In this document: in pieces, positions 32,918 to 41,749 of the stretch
How the letters are laid out: each line of letters starts with the position of its first letter
Position numbering within the stretch: position 1 is the stretch's first letter
Source of the DNA: Candida dubliniensis CD36
Lineage: Eukaryota; Ascomycota; Pichiomycetes; Serinales; Debaryomycetaceae
Direction: 5' to 3'
Assembly (NCBI RefSeq): GCF_000026945.1
Contig: NC_012860.1
Coordinates: 1,116,001 to 1,180,000 of the forward strand
Length of the DNA stretch: 64,000 nt
Program-made: the position numbers and the translations under genes
Notes under the pieces: model-generated
Database searches by the model: none
The model's input: the letters and a program-made list of their open reading frames with translations, nothing else
Told to the model about the DNA's origin: nothing

Positions 32918-33046
32918 ATCTTTGGAGTAACAAAAAATTTTTGTTCCTCACTGAAAAATTCAATCATCATCTTCCGAGTGTTGTATTATTCTAACGTTTC
33001 CACAATACAGTTTATTAGATATTTTCATAGAAGTGTGTCTAGAGTG
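32918..33046 (+). other. In-frame non-AUG leader of GRS1 (mitochondrial presequence)
   Basis: From the stop codon at 32915-32917 the GRS1 frame stays open for 43 codons with no ATG. It encodes an Arg-rich, acid-free segment ending STIQFIRYFHRSVSRV just before the first ATG. This has the composition of a mitochondrial targeting sequence. Near-cognate start candidates are GTG at 32978, TTG at 32981 and CTG at 32951; which is used cannot be told. In S. cerevisiae GRS1 the mitochondrial form starts at an upstream TTG. Confidence 0.6.
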
Positions 33047-35005
33047 ATGTCTGCAAGTAGAACAAATATCCCCTTTTCTAGAGACTCCTTAGAACAAACC
33101 TTAAAAAGAAGATTTTTCTTTGCCCCATCATTTGAGATTTATGGTGGTGTTGCAGGTTTGTTTGACTTTGGTCCTCCAGGTTGTGCCTTTCAAAACAATG
33201 TCATTGATGCATGGAGAAAGCATTTTATCTTAGAAGAGGATATGTTAGAAGTTGAAGCAACAATGTTGACTCCTCATGATGTTTTGAAAACTTCAGGACA
33301 CGTAGACAGATTTTCTGACTGGATGTGTAAAGATTTGAAAACAGGAGAAATTTTCCGTGCTGACCATTTGGTTGAAGAAGTTTTGGAATCTAGATTGAAA
33401 GGTGATAAGTTGGCTCGAGGTGTTAAAATTGTTGAGGATGAGGACGAAGACAAAAAGAAAAGAAAGAAGAAAGTCAAGGAGATTAAAAATGTTAAATTAG
33501 ATGATGAAGTTGTTAAAGAATACGAATCAATTTTGGCTCAAATTGATGGGTTTTCAGGACCCCAATTAGGTGGATTAATTGACAAGTACAACATCACTAA
33601 CCCTTCTACTGGAGGAAAATTGGAACCACCTGTAGAATTCAATTTGATGTTTGGCACTGCCATTGGACCATCAGGAAATTTAAAGGGATACTTGAGACCA
33701 GAAACTGCTCAAGGTCAATTCTTAAACTTTAACAAATTGTTGGAGTTCAACAACGATAAAATGCCATTTGCCTCCGCTTCCATTGGTAAATCATTTAGAA
33801 ACGAAATTGCACCAAGAGCAGGTTTATTGAGGGTTCGTGAATTCTTGATGGCAGAAATTGAACATTATGTTGACCCTGAAAGCAAATCACATCCAAAATT
33901 CGAAGATGTTAAGGATATCAAATTGAAATTTTTGCCAAAAAACGTTCAAGAATCGGGATCAACAGAATTAATCGAGGAATCTGTTGACAAAGCTGTGTCA
34001 ACTGGAATGGTTGATAACGAGACATTGGGTTACTTTATAGCCAGAATCTATTTGTTTTTAGTCAAAATTGGTGTTGATCCTAACAGATTGAGATTTAGAC
34101 AACATATGTCTAATGAAATGGCCCACTATGCCTCTGACTGTTGGGATGCTGAACTAGAAACCTCTTATGGTTGGATTGAATGTGTTGGTTGTGCTGATAG
34201 ATCTGCTTATGATTTATCTGTCCATTCTGCCAGAACTGGGGAAAAATTGGTCGCCAGAGAAACTTTGGCTGAACCTCGTACTGTTGAAAACTTTGAAATC
34301 GAGATTGCCAAAAAGAAGTTTGGACCAAAGTTTAGAAAAGATGCTGGTACCGTCGAAAAATGGTTGACCTCTAGAACCCAGTGCGAATTAGAAGACATGG
34401 GTAAGGAATTGAATGAAAAGGGTAAAATTGTTGCTCAAATTAAAGATGTGGAAGGTGATGTTGAATTAGATGGCGATTTAATCAAAATTGACAAAGTTAA
34501 GAGAACTGAACATGTTAGAGAGTTTGTACCTAACGTTATTGAACCTTCATTTGGTATTGGGCGTATCTTATATTCCATCTTTGAACATCAATTTTGGTGT
34601 AGACCAGATGATGCTGACAGAGGTGTATTGTCGCTTCCACCAATTGTGGCTCCTACTAAAGTTTTGTTGGTTCCATTATCTAACAACTCAGAGTTGCAAC
34701 CAATTGTAAAGAAAGTTTCGCAAGCATTAAGAAAGGAAAAAATTCCATTCAAAGTTGACGATTCTTCTGCTTCCATTGGTAAAAGATATGCCAGAAACGA
34801 TGAATTGGGTACTCCATTTGGTATCACCATAGATTTTGACTCTGTCAAAGATGACTCTGTTACTTTGCGTGAAAGAGATTCAACCAAACAAGTTAGAGGA
34901 TCAATTCAAGAAATTGTGGAAGCAATTAAAGATATCACTTACAATGATGGTACTTGGAAAGAAGGAACTGCCAAACTTAAACCATTTGAAGGTCAAAGTG
35001 CTTGA
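33047..35005 (+). CDS. GRS1: Glycyl-tRNA synthetase, cytosolic and probably mitochondrial
   Basis: Class II synthetase that charges tRNA-Gly. From ATG 33047 it has 652 residues and aligns along its length with S. cerevisiae Grs1. It shows RRFFFAPSFEIYGGVAGLFDFGPPG near the N-terminus (as two shorter blocks), motif 2 around SFRNEIAPRAGLLRVREF, motif 3 around EPSFGIGRILYSIFEHQF, and the anticodon-binding end ERDSTKQVRGSIQEI. A Lys-rich insertion (KKRKKKVKEIK) is shared with yeast. By eye I found no in-frame CTG codon, in keeping with strong CTG avoidance in CTG-clade species. The upstream in-frame leader suggests a second, mitochondrial product from the same gene. Confidence 0.97.
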   Translation: MSASRTNIPFSRDSLEQTLKRRFFFAPSFEIYGGVAGLFDFGPPGCAFQNNVIDAWRKHFILEEDMLEVEATMLTPHDVLKTSGHVDRFSDWMCKDLKTGEIFRADHLVEEVLESRLKGDKLARGVKIVEDEDEDKKKRKKKVKEIKNVKLDDEVVKEYESILAQIDGFSGPQLGGLIDKYNITNPSTGGKLEPPVEFNLMFGTAIGPSGNLKGYLRPETAQGQFLNFNKLLEFNNDKMPFASASIGKSFRNEIAPRAGLLRVREFLMAEIEHYVDPESKSHPKFEDVKDIKLKFLPKNVQESGSTELIEESVDKAVSTGMVDNETLGYFIARIYLFLVKIGVDPNRLRFRQHMSNEMAHYASDCWDAELETSYGWIECVGCADRSAYDLSVHSARTGEKLVARETLAEPRTVENFEIEIAKKKFGPKFRKDAGTVEKWLTSRTQCELEDMGKELNEKGKIVAQIKDVEGDVELDGDLIKIDKVKRTEHVREFVPNVIEPSFGIGRILYSIFEHQFWCRPDDADRGVLSLPPIVAPTKVLLVPLSNNSELQPIVKKVSQALRKEKIPFKVDDSSASIGKRYARNDELGTPFGITIDFDSVKDDSVTLRERDSTKQVRGSIQEIVEAIKDITYNDGTWKEGTAKLKPFEGQSA

Positions 35006-35194
35006 TGATGTGTTTGTTTGAGAGTGTGATTTTTTTTTTTTTTCTTTCCATTATTATTTTTTTATTTAGAAACTTGTATATTCAAACTCTATTCGTATTT
35101 ACTTTTCCCTGTTCTTGTATAGAATGGCAATTAAGAGAATAATCAGTATAGCTTCACACTTTTTGGATACTTCGTTTTCTCTCTTCAGTGTCGT

Positions 35195-37303
35195 TTATCC
35201 GAAAATTTCATGGAAGAAAGCTTCAGAGTTTGGTTCTCTTCCTAATAACTCAACTAAGTTATCCATAATCTCTTTTGACCCACCAGGCTTCAAAATAATA
35301 TCTCTATATCTAATTCCATTTTCAACATTCATTGGATCGTCTTTGAAAAGTGTATAGTAAATATCTGTGGCATATACTAGAGAGTACAAATAACCATAGT
35401 ATCCACTCTCGTACCCACCAGCAATGTGTCCAAACGAAGCGTAGCCTTTTGTGGTGTTGCCGCCACTTGGAAGCAAAGTCACCTCTTCTCTTAAATCATT
35501 CCAAACTTTGAATATATCTAAAGTGTCCAAGTCTTTTTGATTTGCAATGGTGTGTAGTTGCATGTCAAAAATACCAAAAAAAAGTTGACGCAAGTTAAAC
35601 AACCCAGAATTGACATGTTTTGTGCTAATTAACTGGTCAATTAATTCGTCACTAATGGGTTCTCCTGTTTCATAATGTGAAGATAATTCTTTGAGTTCAT
35701 TCTTAGACCAAGTCCAATATTCCAACATTTGTGAAGGTGTCTCAACAAAATCTCGTTCAACATTTGTTCCGTGGAATCTAGAATATTTAGTTTTCGACAA
35801 AATATTGTGGATTCCGTGGCCCAATTCATGGAAGAATGTTGTGACTTCGTCGTGCTTCAATAATGATGGCTTGTCTTTGCTTGGTTTAGTGAAATTGCAA
35901 ACTAATACTGTTATTGGTGTATGTCTAGTTTTTCCATCTTTTTCCAAGTATCCAGGACCCAAACCAAAATTGGCAGCATGCCCATATTTACCTTCTCTCG
36001 GATGCAAATCAAAATAAATCCATCCCATAAACTCCAATTCTTTACTCTTTGTTTTTACGTTTTGATAAATTGCATACTGTTGAACGTCTTCATGCCATAC
36101 TGAAGCTGGTTCTTTCTTTTCGATCTTGACAAATTTAATGTCAAATATTTTTTCATAGAATCCTAGCATTTTGGCAACTGTGGGTTCCAATGGGAAATAT
36201 TCAGCGATCTTGACATGGTCAACCTTATACTTTTGTTCTAATAATCTTTCGTTGTAGTAGTTATAATCCCAACTATAAAAAGTTTCTTCTGGTTCTAATC
36301 TTCTAGTTTGTAGATCTTTCTTCTTAAATTCCTTTAATACTTTTAATTCTTCTTCAGCAATTGGTGTTAACTTAGTTCTTAAATCCGCTAAAAAGTTCAA
36401 AACTGTATCTTTCTTCTTTGCTAATCTCTCTTCTAAGACATAATCAGAAAATGTGTCATAACCCAAGAGTTTCGCAATCTGGAATCTGATTTTGATGATT
36501 TGATCCAAAATGGGACCATTTTCAGCACATCTGTTTCCGTAAGCAATATTTGCTGTTTTTCTTGTGTTGGAGTTGCTAGCATGTTTAAAAATAGGGAAAA
36601 TATCAGGATACTTGAATGTAACCTTGAATTTGCCGTCAACTTTTTCATATTGGTTAAGCGTGTCTTCCGGAATTCCTTCCAATTCCTCTTTACTAAACAA
36701 AACAAATCCCTTATCTTCGTTCAAATTCTTGGAAAACTTTACCCGCAAATTGTTTAACTCAACCTGTAATTTTTTAACCTTTTCTCTGGTTTCTTCAGGT
36801 AAAGCTAAACCATTTCTTTTAAACGAAACAAGAGTCTTTTCCAAATATCTCTTGGACTCTGGATCTAAGCTGGAGTCATTCTTAACTGAATCATACAATT
36901 TTTGAAATACCTGGTAAACATCAGCACGAGACCATTGTTCAATTGAGTTGTTGTCCATAATTTCTTCCCCTTTTGTCGACGCATCACGCAACTCTTTATT
37001 GGTGGATACATGTTGATAAAAAGTGCTTTGGCCCTCCGGGAAACTGTTCTCATCGTAATGAGTTGCAAATGGCTTCAACACATTGGCAATTGACGGGTCA
37101 GTAATAGCAGCAATTTCGTTGAACAACTTGGTTTCACTTGCAGCGATTGCATTTGCAATCTCCAAGACTTCTTCGGGAGACTGATTCCACAATGGATAAC
37201 TTTGGTCTTGAACTATTGTTTGAAAGTCAATTGACATGTTTGAGTGATAAATTCTGTAAGCTATGTATGATAATAAAATAACAATGAAATATGAAAAATG
37301 CAT
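35195..37303 (-). CDS. PRD1: Saccharolysin, M3 oligopeptidase (proteinase yscD)
   Basis: Zinc metallopeptidase that cleaves short peptides in the cytosol and mitochondrial intermembrane space. 702 residues. The zinc site is HELGH (492-496), with the third ligand Glu521 exactly 25 residues after His496, as the M3 family requires. Blocks such as GWIYFDLHPREGKYGHAANFG (in part) and the C-terminal FGHIAGGYESGYYGYL match S. cerevisiae Prd1. The first ATG encodes a hydrophobic N-terminal segment (about residues 3-17) that looks like a signal-anchor. A second ATG at 37237 would start at Met23 and give a soluble form. Both isoforms are possible. Confidence 0.95.
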   Translation of the reverse strand: MHFSYFIVILLSYIAYRIYHSNMSIDFQTIVQDQSYPLWNQSPEEVLEIANAIAASETKLFNEIAAITDPSIANVLKPFATHYDENSFPEGQSTFYQHVSTNKELRDASTKGEEIMDNNSIEQWSRADVYQVFQKLYDSVKNDSSLDPESKRYLEKTLVSFKRNGLALPEETREKVKKLQVELNNLRVKFSKNLNEDKGFVLFSKEELEGIPEDTLNQYEKVDGKFKVTFKYPDIFPIFKHASNSNTRKTANIAYGNRCAENGPILDQIIKIRFQIAKLLGYDTFSDYVLEERLAKKKDTVLNFLADLRTKLTPIAEEELKVLKEFKKKDLQTRRLEPEETFYSWDYNYYNERLLEQKYKVDHVKIAEYFPLEPTVAKMLGFYEKIFDIKFVKIEKKEPASVWHEDVQQYAIYQNVKTKSKELEFMGWIYFDLHPREGKYGHAANFGLGPGYLEKDGKTRHTPITVLVCNFTKPSKDKPSLLKHDEVTTFFHELGHGIHNILSKTKYSRFHGTNVERDFVETPSQMLEYWTWSKNELKELSSHYETGEPISDELIDQLISTKHVNSGLFNLRQLFFGIFDMQLHTIANQKDLDTLDIFKVWNDLREEVTLLPSGGNTTKGYASFGHIAGGYESGYYGYLYSLVYATDIYYTLFKDDPMNVENGIRYRDIILKPGGSKEIMDNLVELLGREPNSEAFFHEIFG

Positions 37304-37901
37304 ATATAGCGCAATTAGGCAACCTTATATATGGTCTTATTGTTGTTTTAGTGGCAGTGTGAAGAACCTTAAATAAAGTGAGGTGGTGAAATTCTATAGT
37401 AAAAATCGCGCAATAAAATATGTGAGAATTCCCCCCGTATGGATACACGGCCAAGAAAGTTTTAAAGACTTGTTTGACTCCGCACTATACAAATGAAAAC
37501 TTCATAGCGCCAATTGAGTTCTAAATCGACATTTGAATATAAATTAAACTCCGATTTGAGTCATATTTCAGGTGAATATTGTTTAAAAGAAAAGTATTAT
37601 GAAGTTTTACGTAATGAATTTAAGTTATGCAACTTCTGAACATAGCAGTTAGTCTTTCCTTTTTTTTTTAGACTAATATTTACTGCAAAATAGTTCAAAA
37701 AATAAACTAATCTGCATACCAACTTATTACTTATTTCGAAAGTAAAAATAACATAATGCAAGCGTAAGAGCTTGAACAGTATCTGAGCTAAATATAACAG
37801 CCATTCAAAAGATTTGCCTTTAAACAATTAAGGCACCAGGTAATGATATTTCTTTTTTTATTTTCTATATTAATCATAAGAACTCTAATCCACATCGAAT
37901 T
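37304..37901. other. Intergenic region between PRD1 and tRNA-Pro
   Basis: It holds the PRD1 promoter. A solo LTR beside the tRNA would be common in this genus, but I see no clear terminal repeats or target duplication. Short frames are not credible. Confidence 0.5.
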
Positions 37902-37994
37902 GGGCGAATGGTCTAGTGGTATGATTCCTCGTTTGGGTTTGTTTCCAAACATAAAGATTCGAGGAGGTCCGGGGTTCAATTCCCCGTTTGCCCC
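37902..37994 (+). tRNA. tP(UGG): tRNA-Pro(UGG) with a 21-base intron
   Basis: The full cloverleaf is present: acceptor GGGCGAA/TTTGCCC with one G-U pair, discriminator C94, D arm TCTAGTGGTATGA, anticodon stem CCTCG/CGAGG, and T arm CGGGG-TTCAATT-CCCCG. The anticodon TGG is at 37934-37936. An intron (37938-37958) follows G37, the standard position, and contains TTTCCAAA, which can pair with the anticodon loop. The 3' side has a T7 Pol III terminator right after the gene. CCA is not encoded. Confidence 0.95.
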
Positions 37995-38092
37995 AATTTT
38001 TTTCCATATTTTTTTTCTCCATATTTCTTTACTAGTGAGTTATTCCAACTTCAATATTTTCATGAATTAAACGATGTATATATTTAATAGAA

Positions 38093-39835
38093 TCATATTA
38101 CAAATACTTCTACCAACTTACCAAAGTCGATGCCATCGCCACTACTCATATCAAATACTTTAACACCATCCAAGTTGAATATACCTTTGGAAACACCGAT
38201 CAATTGAATCTCTGTCTCAAAAACAGCATTTGGATCCAACGGACCCATTCGTATATCATTGTTAAGAATTAAGATACCTTCCCCATCACCATTAACTTTC
38301 AAGGAATTATACAATGAATATAACTGTACCCTGTTGTATATAATTACATCATTATTGGGTATACCACCACTATTATTAAGCAAGTTTGATGATGAGAAAT
38401 TATTTGTCGTGATATTGGCTCCGCTGTAAACGGGATTGAAGTTAATTGGATTTTGGACCAACAACGACAAGTTTAGTCTACTCATAGAATTATTGATTGC
38501 TTGTATTTTCCAGTTGACAACTTCACCCAACTTAATATCGAGCTTACCCACAAACGTAAGCCTTAATCCAGTAAGAGATGAATTGTTCCCCATTGTCAAG
38601 TTAACCGTTACCGAGGAGGTGCGTCCGCTTGGATTTGCTAAAGATACTCTATTTCGTCGCAAATTTGTAGTGCTACTAGAGATGCTGTTAGCATTTGATA
38701 AGCTAGCACCCTTAAGTTTGTAAAGATTGCTCATTAACGCTTTGTGGCGAATGCTGCTGATAGGAATTGAAGGTTGCGATTGCAGTTGCATTGCATTATT
38801 TGTTGTTTTCAATGCATTATTTATTGGTGGGGCAATCAAACCAAAGTCAAGATATGGCGACCACTCTGTTTGAATAATGTTGCTCACATTTCGGTACACA
38901 CCGTCAGCCAGTTCCTGTACCCGTAGTGTTAGACTTATATTTATAGGTCGGGAAGATGTAGTTTCTTTGAAGTCGATTTCATAGTTATTGAACTTGTATG
39001 CTAAGTTGACAGAATCAGTATGTTGAATTCGAATTGGAATTATGGAATTTATTGGCTGCACAGAACCAGATTTGAATTCGACTTCCATATCCATAATATC
39101 AAAATAATAATCTTTATTATTAGCAACCTTTGCAAACTCTTCTGACGTCTCAATATTGAAAGTAGCTAAGAGCATGCCGTTTCTCCCTGCTGGCTTCGTT
39201 GATTTAAGTTTTATGACTAGCGAAATAGTGACAGGAACGCTGATAAAAGCTCGTACCAGTGGTTTCTCTATTATTGAATTTTCCTGAACACTTATACCCG
39301 TTTCTAGAACACCATTTGATATGTCAATGAAGTCTAGCTGATGATCCAATTCTGCTAGTAGGTTCCTCCTCATACACGGGATGTAGTTGTCCAAGATTTC
39401 TTCCAGAAATGATTCATTCTCCACAACCAAGCTCTCATTGTTTTCATTCACTAAACTGCAGCTGATACACATTTGTGGACTATTGAGTCTTTTCCGTGGA
39501 TAAGTCACTGGTATTTCAAACTTCCAAATGTGAACTAAATCGTTGTCGTAGACTAGTTCCTCCTTTCCCAAGGTCAAACTAATTTTGTTCTCCAGATTAA
39601 CACAATTCAAAGGGTCCCTTTCATCCACATTGTTTAGTTGTAATATTGCCACCTCGCATTGAACAAAAGAAGTTTCCTGATCTAATGAACCTTCATACAC
39701 AACAAATCCCAGAACACTTTCGTCAAAAAATACAATATCTCTAACAGGACAGTTGTCTAAATAGCCCCTAAGATTATTAGGAGTCAACCCGGAAATTTCT
39801 AATAAATCCAAAGGTAGTATGATCCGTAAACTCAT
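38093..39835 (-). CDS. TRS65: Trs65-like subunit of the TRAPPII complex
   Basis: 580 residues, mostly beta-rich with Ig-like segments and a Ser/Asn-rich linker near 350-420. The C-terminal part has the layout of the Trs65/TRAPPC13 family: a hydrophobic strand, then NNDIRMGPLDPNAVFETEIQ, then a strand ending in VKVFDMSSGDGIDFG. TRAPPII activates Rab GTPases Ypt31/32 at the trans-Golgi, and Trs65 helps hold its two halves together. Trs65 is poorly conserved, so the call rests on the C-terminal signature and length (560 in S. cerevisiae). It could be another TRAPP or adaptin-like protein. Confidence 0.6.
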   Translation of the reverse strand: MSLRIILPLDLLEISGLTPNNLRGYLDNCPVRDIVFFDESVLGFVVYEGSLDQETSFVQCEVAILQLNNVDERDPLNCVNLENKISLTLGKEELVYDNDLVHIWKFEIPVTYPRKRLNSPQMCISCSLVNENNESLVVENESFLEEILDNYIPCMRRNLLAELDHQLDFIDISNGVLETGISVQENSIIEKPLVRAFISVPVTISLVIKLKSTKPAGRNGMLLATFNIETSEEFAKVANNKDYYFDIMDMEVEFKSGSVQPINSIIPIRIQHTDSVNLAYKFNNYEIDFKETTSSRPINISLTLRVQELADGVYRNVSNIIQTEWSPYLDFGLIAPPINNALKTTNNAMQLQSQPSIPISSIRHKALMSNLYKLKGASLSNANSISSSTTNLRRNRVSLANPSGRTSSVTVNLTMGNNSSLTGLRLTFVGKLDIKLGEVVNWKIQAINNSMSRLNLSLLVQNPINFNPVYSGANITTNNFSSSNLLNNSGGIPNNDVIIYNRVQLYSLYNSLKVNGDGEGILILNNDIRMGPLDPNAVFETEIQLIGVSKGIFNLDGVKVFDMSSGDGIDFGKLVEVFVI

Positions 39836-40094
39836 GTAGATTGTAATATTCCAAGGTGATTAGTGTATTACTGATGCTGGACGATTGTACGACCTCGATC
39901 TGTCTTTCGTTTTTTTTTTTTTTCCAGTTGTGTTTACGTTTCGGTTTTTTTCTTCACGCTCATAAATCTCTTTGGTCTAGAAGTAGAAGAGTGAGTGGTT
40001 TTTTATGTGATAACCTTCGAAGATTACGTCAAAGGTTACAAACAATCTAATTACCAACATATATCCCAATAAAAATGAATAAATAATACATCTA

Positions 40095-41471
40095 TTAATA
40101 ACCTATATATATTCCACCTTTTCGTTCATCCAATTCATCAGCTATATAACCTAGGGCGTCAGACAGTGGGTCCCACCCCAATTTCGCAGTACATTGAATA
40201 TGCTTTAAATATGGTAATCTACCGTCATTCAAGGCAACTGCCAAGTCTATTGGGTCCAAACGAGTCAGTGTTCCCAACATACCACTGCTATTTATATATA
40301 AAGTACGCAAAGGTCTGGGATAGTCCATGTATCCCAAATATTGCTCGTCAAAAAACATGGATGAAACATAATCAACACTAACCTCCAATACTCTCAAGTT
40401 TGGACAATACAGAAACACTTGGTCCAACGAATTTTTTTTCAATCCCGGCATTGGATACTGGACTTTTAATGTTTTCAAGTTGGCTCCTATCCTGTACAAT
40501 ATTTGTCGAAAGCCAAGATCGCTTATAGATGGGCAATGTGCAAACTCCAATTGTGTAATCAGTGGCGGGAACTCGAACTGATATAGAAAGTCATCACTAA
40601 TACCTCCTGAAAGTCTCAAGAAAGTCAACTTTGGAGGCCAATTTATCAGCTGATAATCGTGAATTTCTACTGAAGACCTTGGAAATGACAACTGCGTCAA
40701 TTCTGTTAAATTCCTAATGGACTTGAATAATTCTTCCAAGTTTAAAGTTTCAGAAACAAGTCTCAAATCCAAAACCTTTAGGTTGGAGCAATTTTTCAAT
40801 GCAATCAATGGCCCTAATCCAAAACTTGTTTGTGGTGCCACAAGAATCTCCAAGTTTTTACCTGCTCGTTTCATGAGTTTAGATACGAATGCATTTTTGC
40901 CTGACTGTATAATATACGAAAGGTCCAAAGCATGAATGTATTGACCTAATGACTTATTGCTGGAAATTGCCTCCACAAAATTGAAAAAATTAGTGGCTTT
41001 TAGTTGTGGTTGCCGATATAAGATTGGCAATATCAATAAATAAAATAGTTTGCACACTCTCATATATTTAGGTTTTAATTTACCCCATGCGTCTAGTATC
41101 TCAAATATATGGACAAATATCTCTGCTGGAAACTTCATTACTCCTTGGGTTGGTTCGTCTTCTGGCCCATTGTGAGCATACGAAGGGTTATGACCCTGTA
41201 AAGCACATTGCAAAATATCAACTTTCTCAAATTTACTCCAGGGCCACATTTTGCCCTGATAACGGATTTGATCACTTAGGACATATATTGACTGTACATT
41301 TATCGCCCGTTTGAACCTGGCATTGTTAGTTGTGTGTAGTGTTGTTTCCAGTTGCTCAGTCTCATCTTCAAACTCTTCGTCTTCATCAGAACCAGCTAAA
41401 TAATTGTTTGACTTGTAGACATATCTTCTATAAGGTGCACGAGTTTTCTTTGGACGTCGTTTATTAGCCAT
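40095..41471 (-). CDS. F-box protein with leucine-rich repeats
   Basis: 458 residues. The N-terminus is very basic (RRPKKTRAPYRRYVYK) and is followed by an acidic patch at 29-41. An F-box-like segment lies at 112-154 (MKFPAEIFVHIFEIL through LPILYRQP), then irregular leucine-rich repeats run to about 400. The layout suits a substrate receptor of an SCF ubiquitin ligase, and the overall form resembles S. cerevisiae YDR306C. The substrate is unknown. The start ATG is the only one before the conserved region. Confidence 0.75.
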   Translation of the reverse strand: MANKRRPKKTRAPYRRYVYKSNNYLAGSDEDEEFEDETEQLETTLHTTNNARFKRAINVQSIYVLSDQIRYQGKMWPWSKFEKVDILQCALQGHNPSYAHNGPEDEPTQGVMKFPAEIFVHIFEILDAWGKLKPKYMRVCKLFYLLILPILYRQPQLKATNFFNFVEAISSNKSLGQYIHALDLSYIIQSGKNAFVSKLMKRAGKNLEILVAPQTSFGLGPLIALKNCSNLKVLDLRLVSETLNLEELFKSIRNLTELTQLSFPRSSVEIHDYQLINWPPKLTFLRLSGGISDDFLYQFEFPPLITQLEFAHCPSISDLGFRQILYRIGANLKTLKVQYPMPGLKKNSLDQVFLYCPNLRVLEVSVDYVSSMFFDEQYLGYMDYPRPLRTLYINSSGMLGTLTRLDPIDLAVALNDGRLPYLKHIQCTAKLGWDPLSDALGYIADELDERKGGIYIGY

Positions 41472-41701
41472 GAAGAAATAATGCTAAGTATTGAAATAAG
41501 AAATGGAATAATTGTGTTAGAGGAAAAAATTAGTAATTCATCTTAAGGTGCAAGTTATATTTGTGCTCCCTTTATTTTGTTTTTTTTTTGCCTTCTTACA
41601 AAGTCTTTACTCAACATGCTGCTACAAGCAAATCGTGCCAAAAGAATACAAGAACATTAAGCTACGACGATAAACAACAAAAAAAAAAGGTCAATACAAC
41701 G

Positions 41702-41735
41702 AATTAATTAATTAATTAATAAATAAATAAATAAA
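41702..41735. repeat. AATT/AAAT tetranucleotide repeat
   Basis: Roughly four AATT units run into four AAAT units just past the stop codon of the zinc-cluster gene. Confidence 0.8.
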
Positions 41736-41749
41736 CCAGTCATATAAAA

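Noticed and set aside
37304..37901. Solo LTR next to tRNA-Pro
   Set aside because: Location is typical for Ty-like insertion, but no TG...CA ends with a target duplication could be found by eye. A search against Candida LTR families would settle it.
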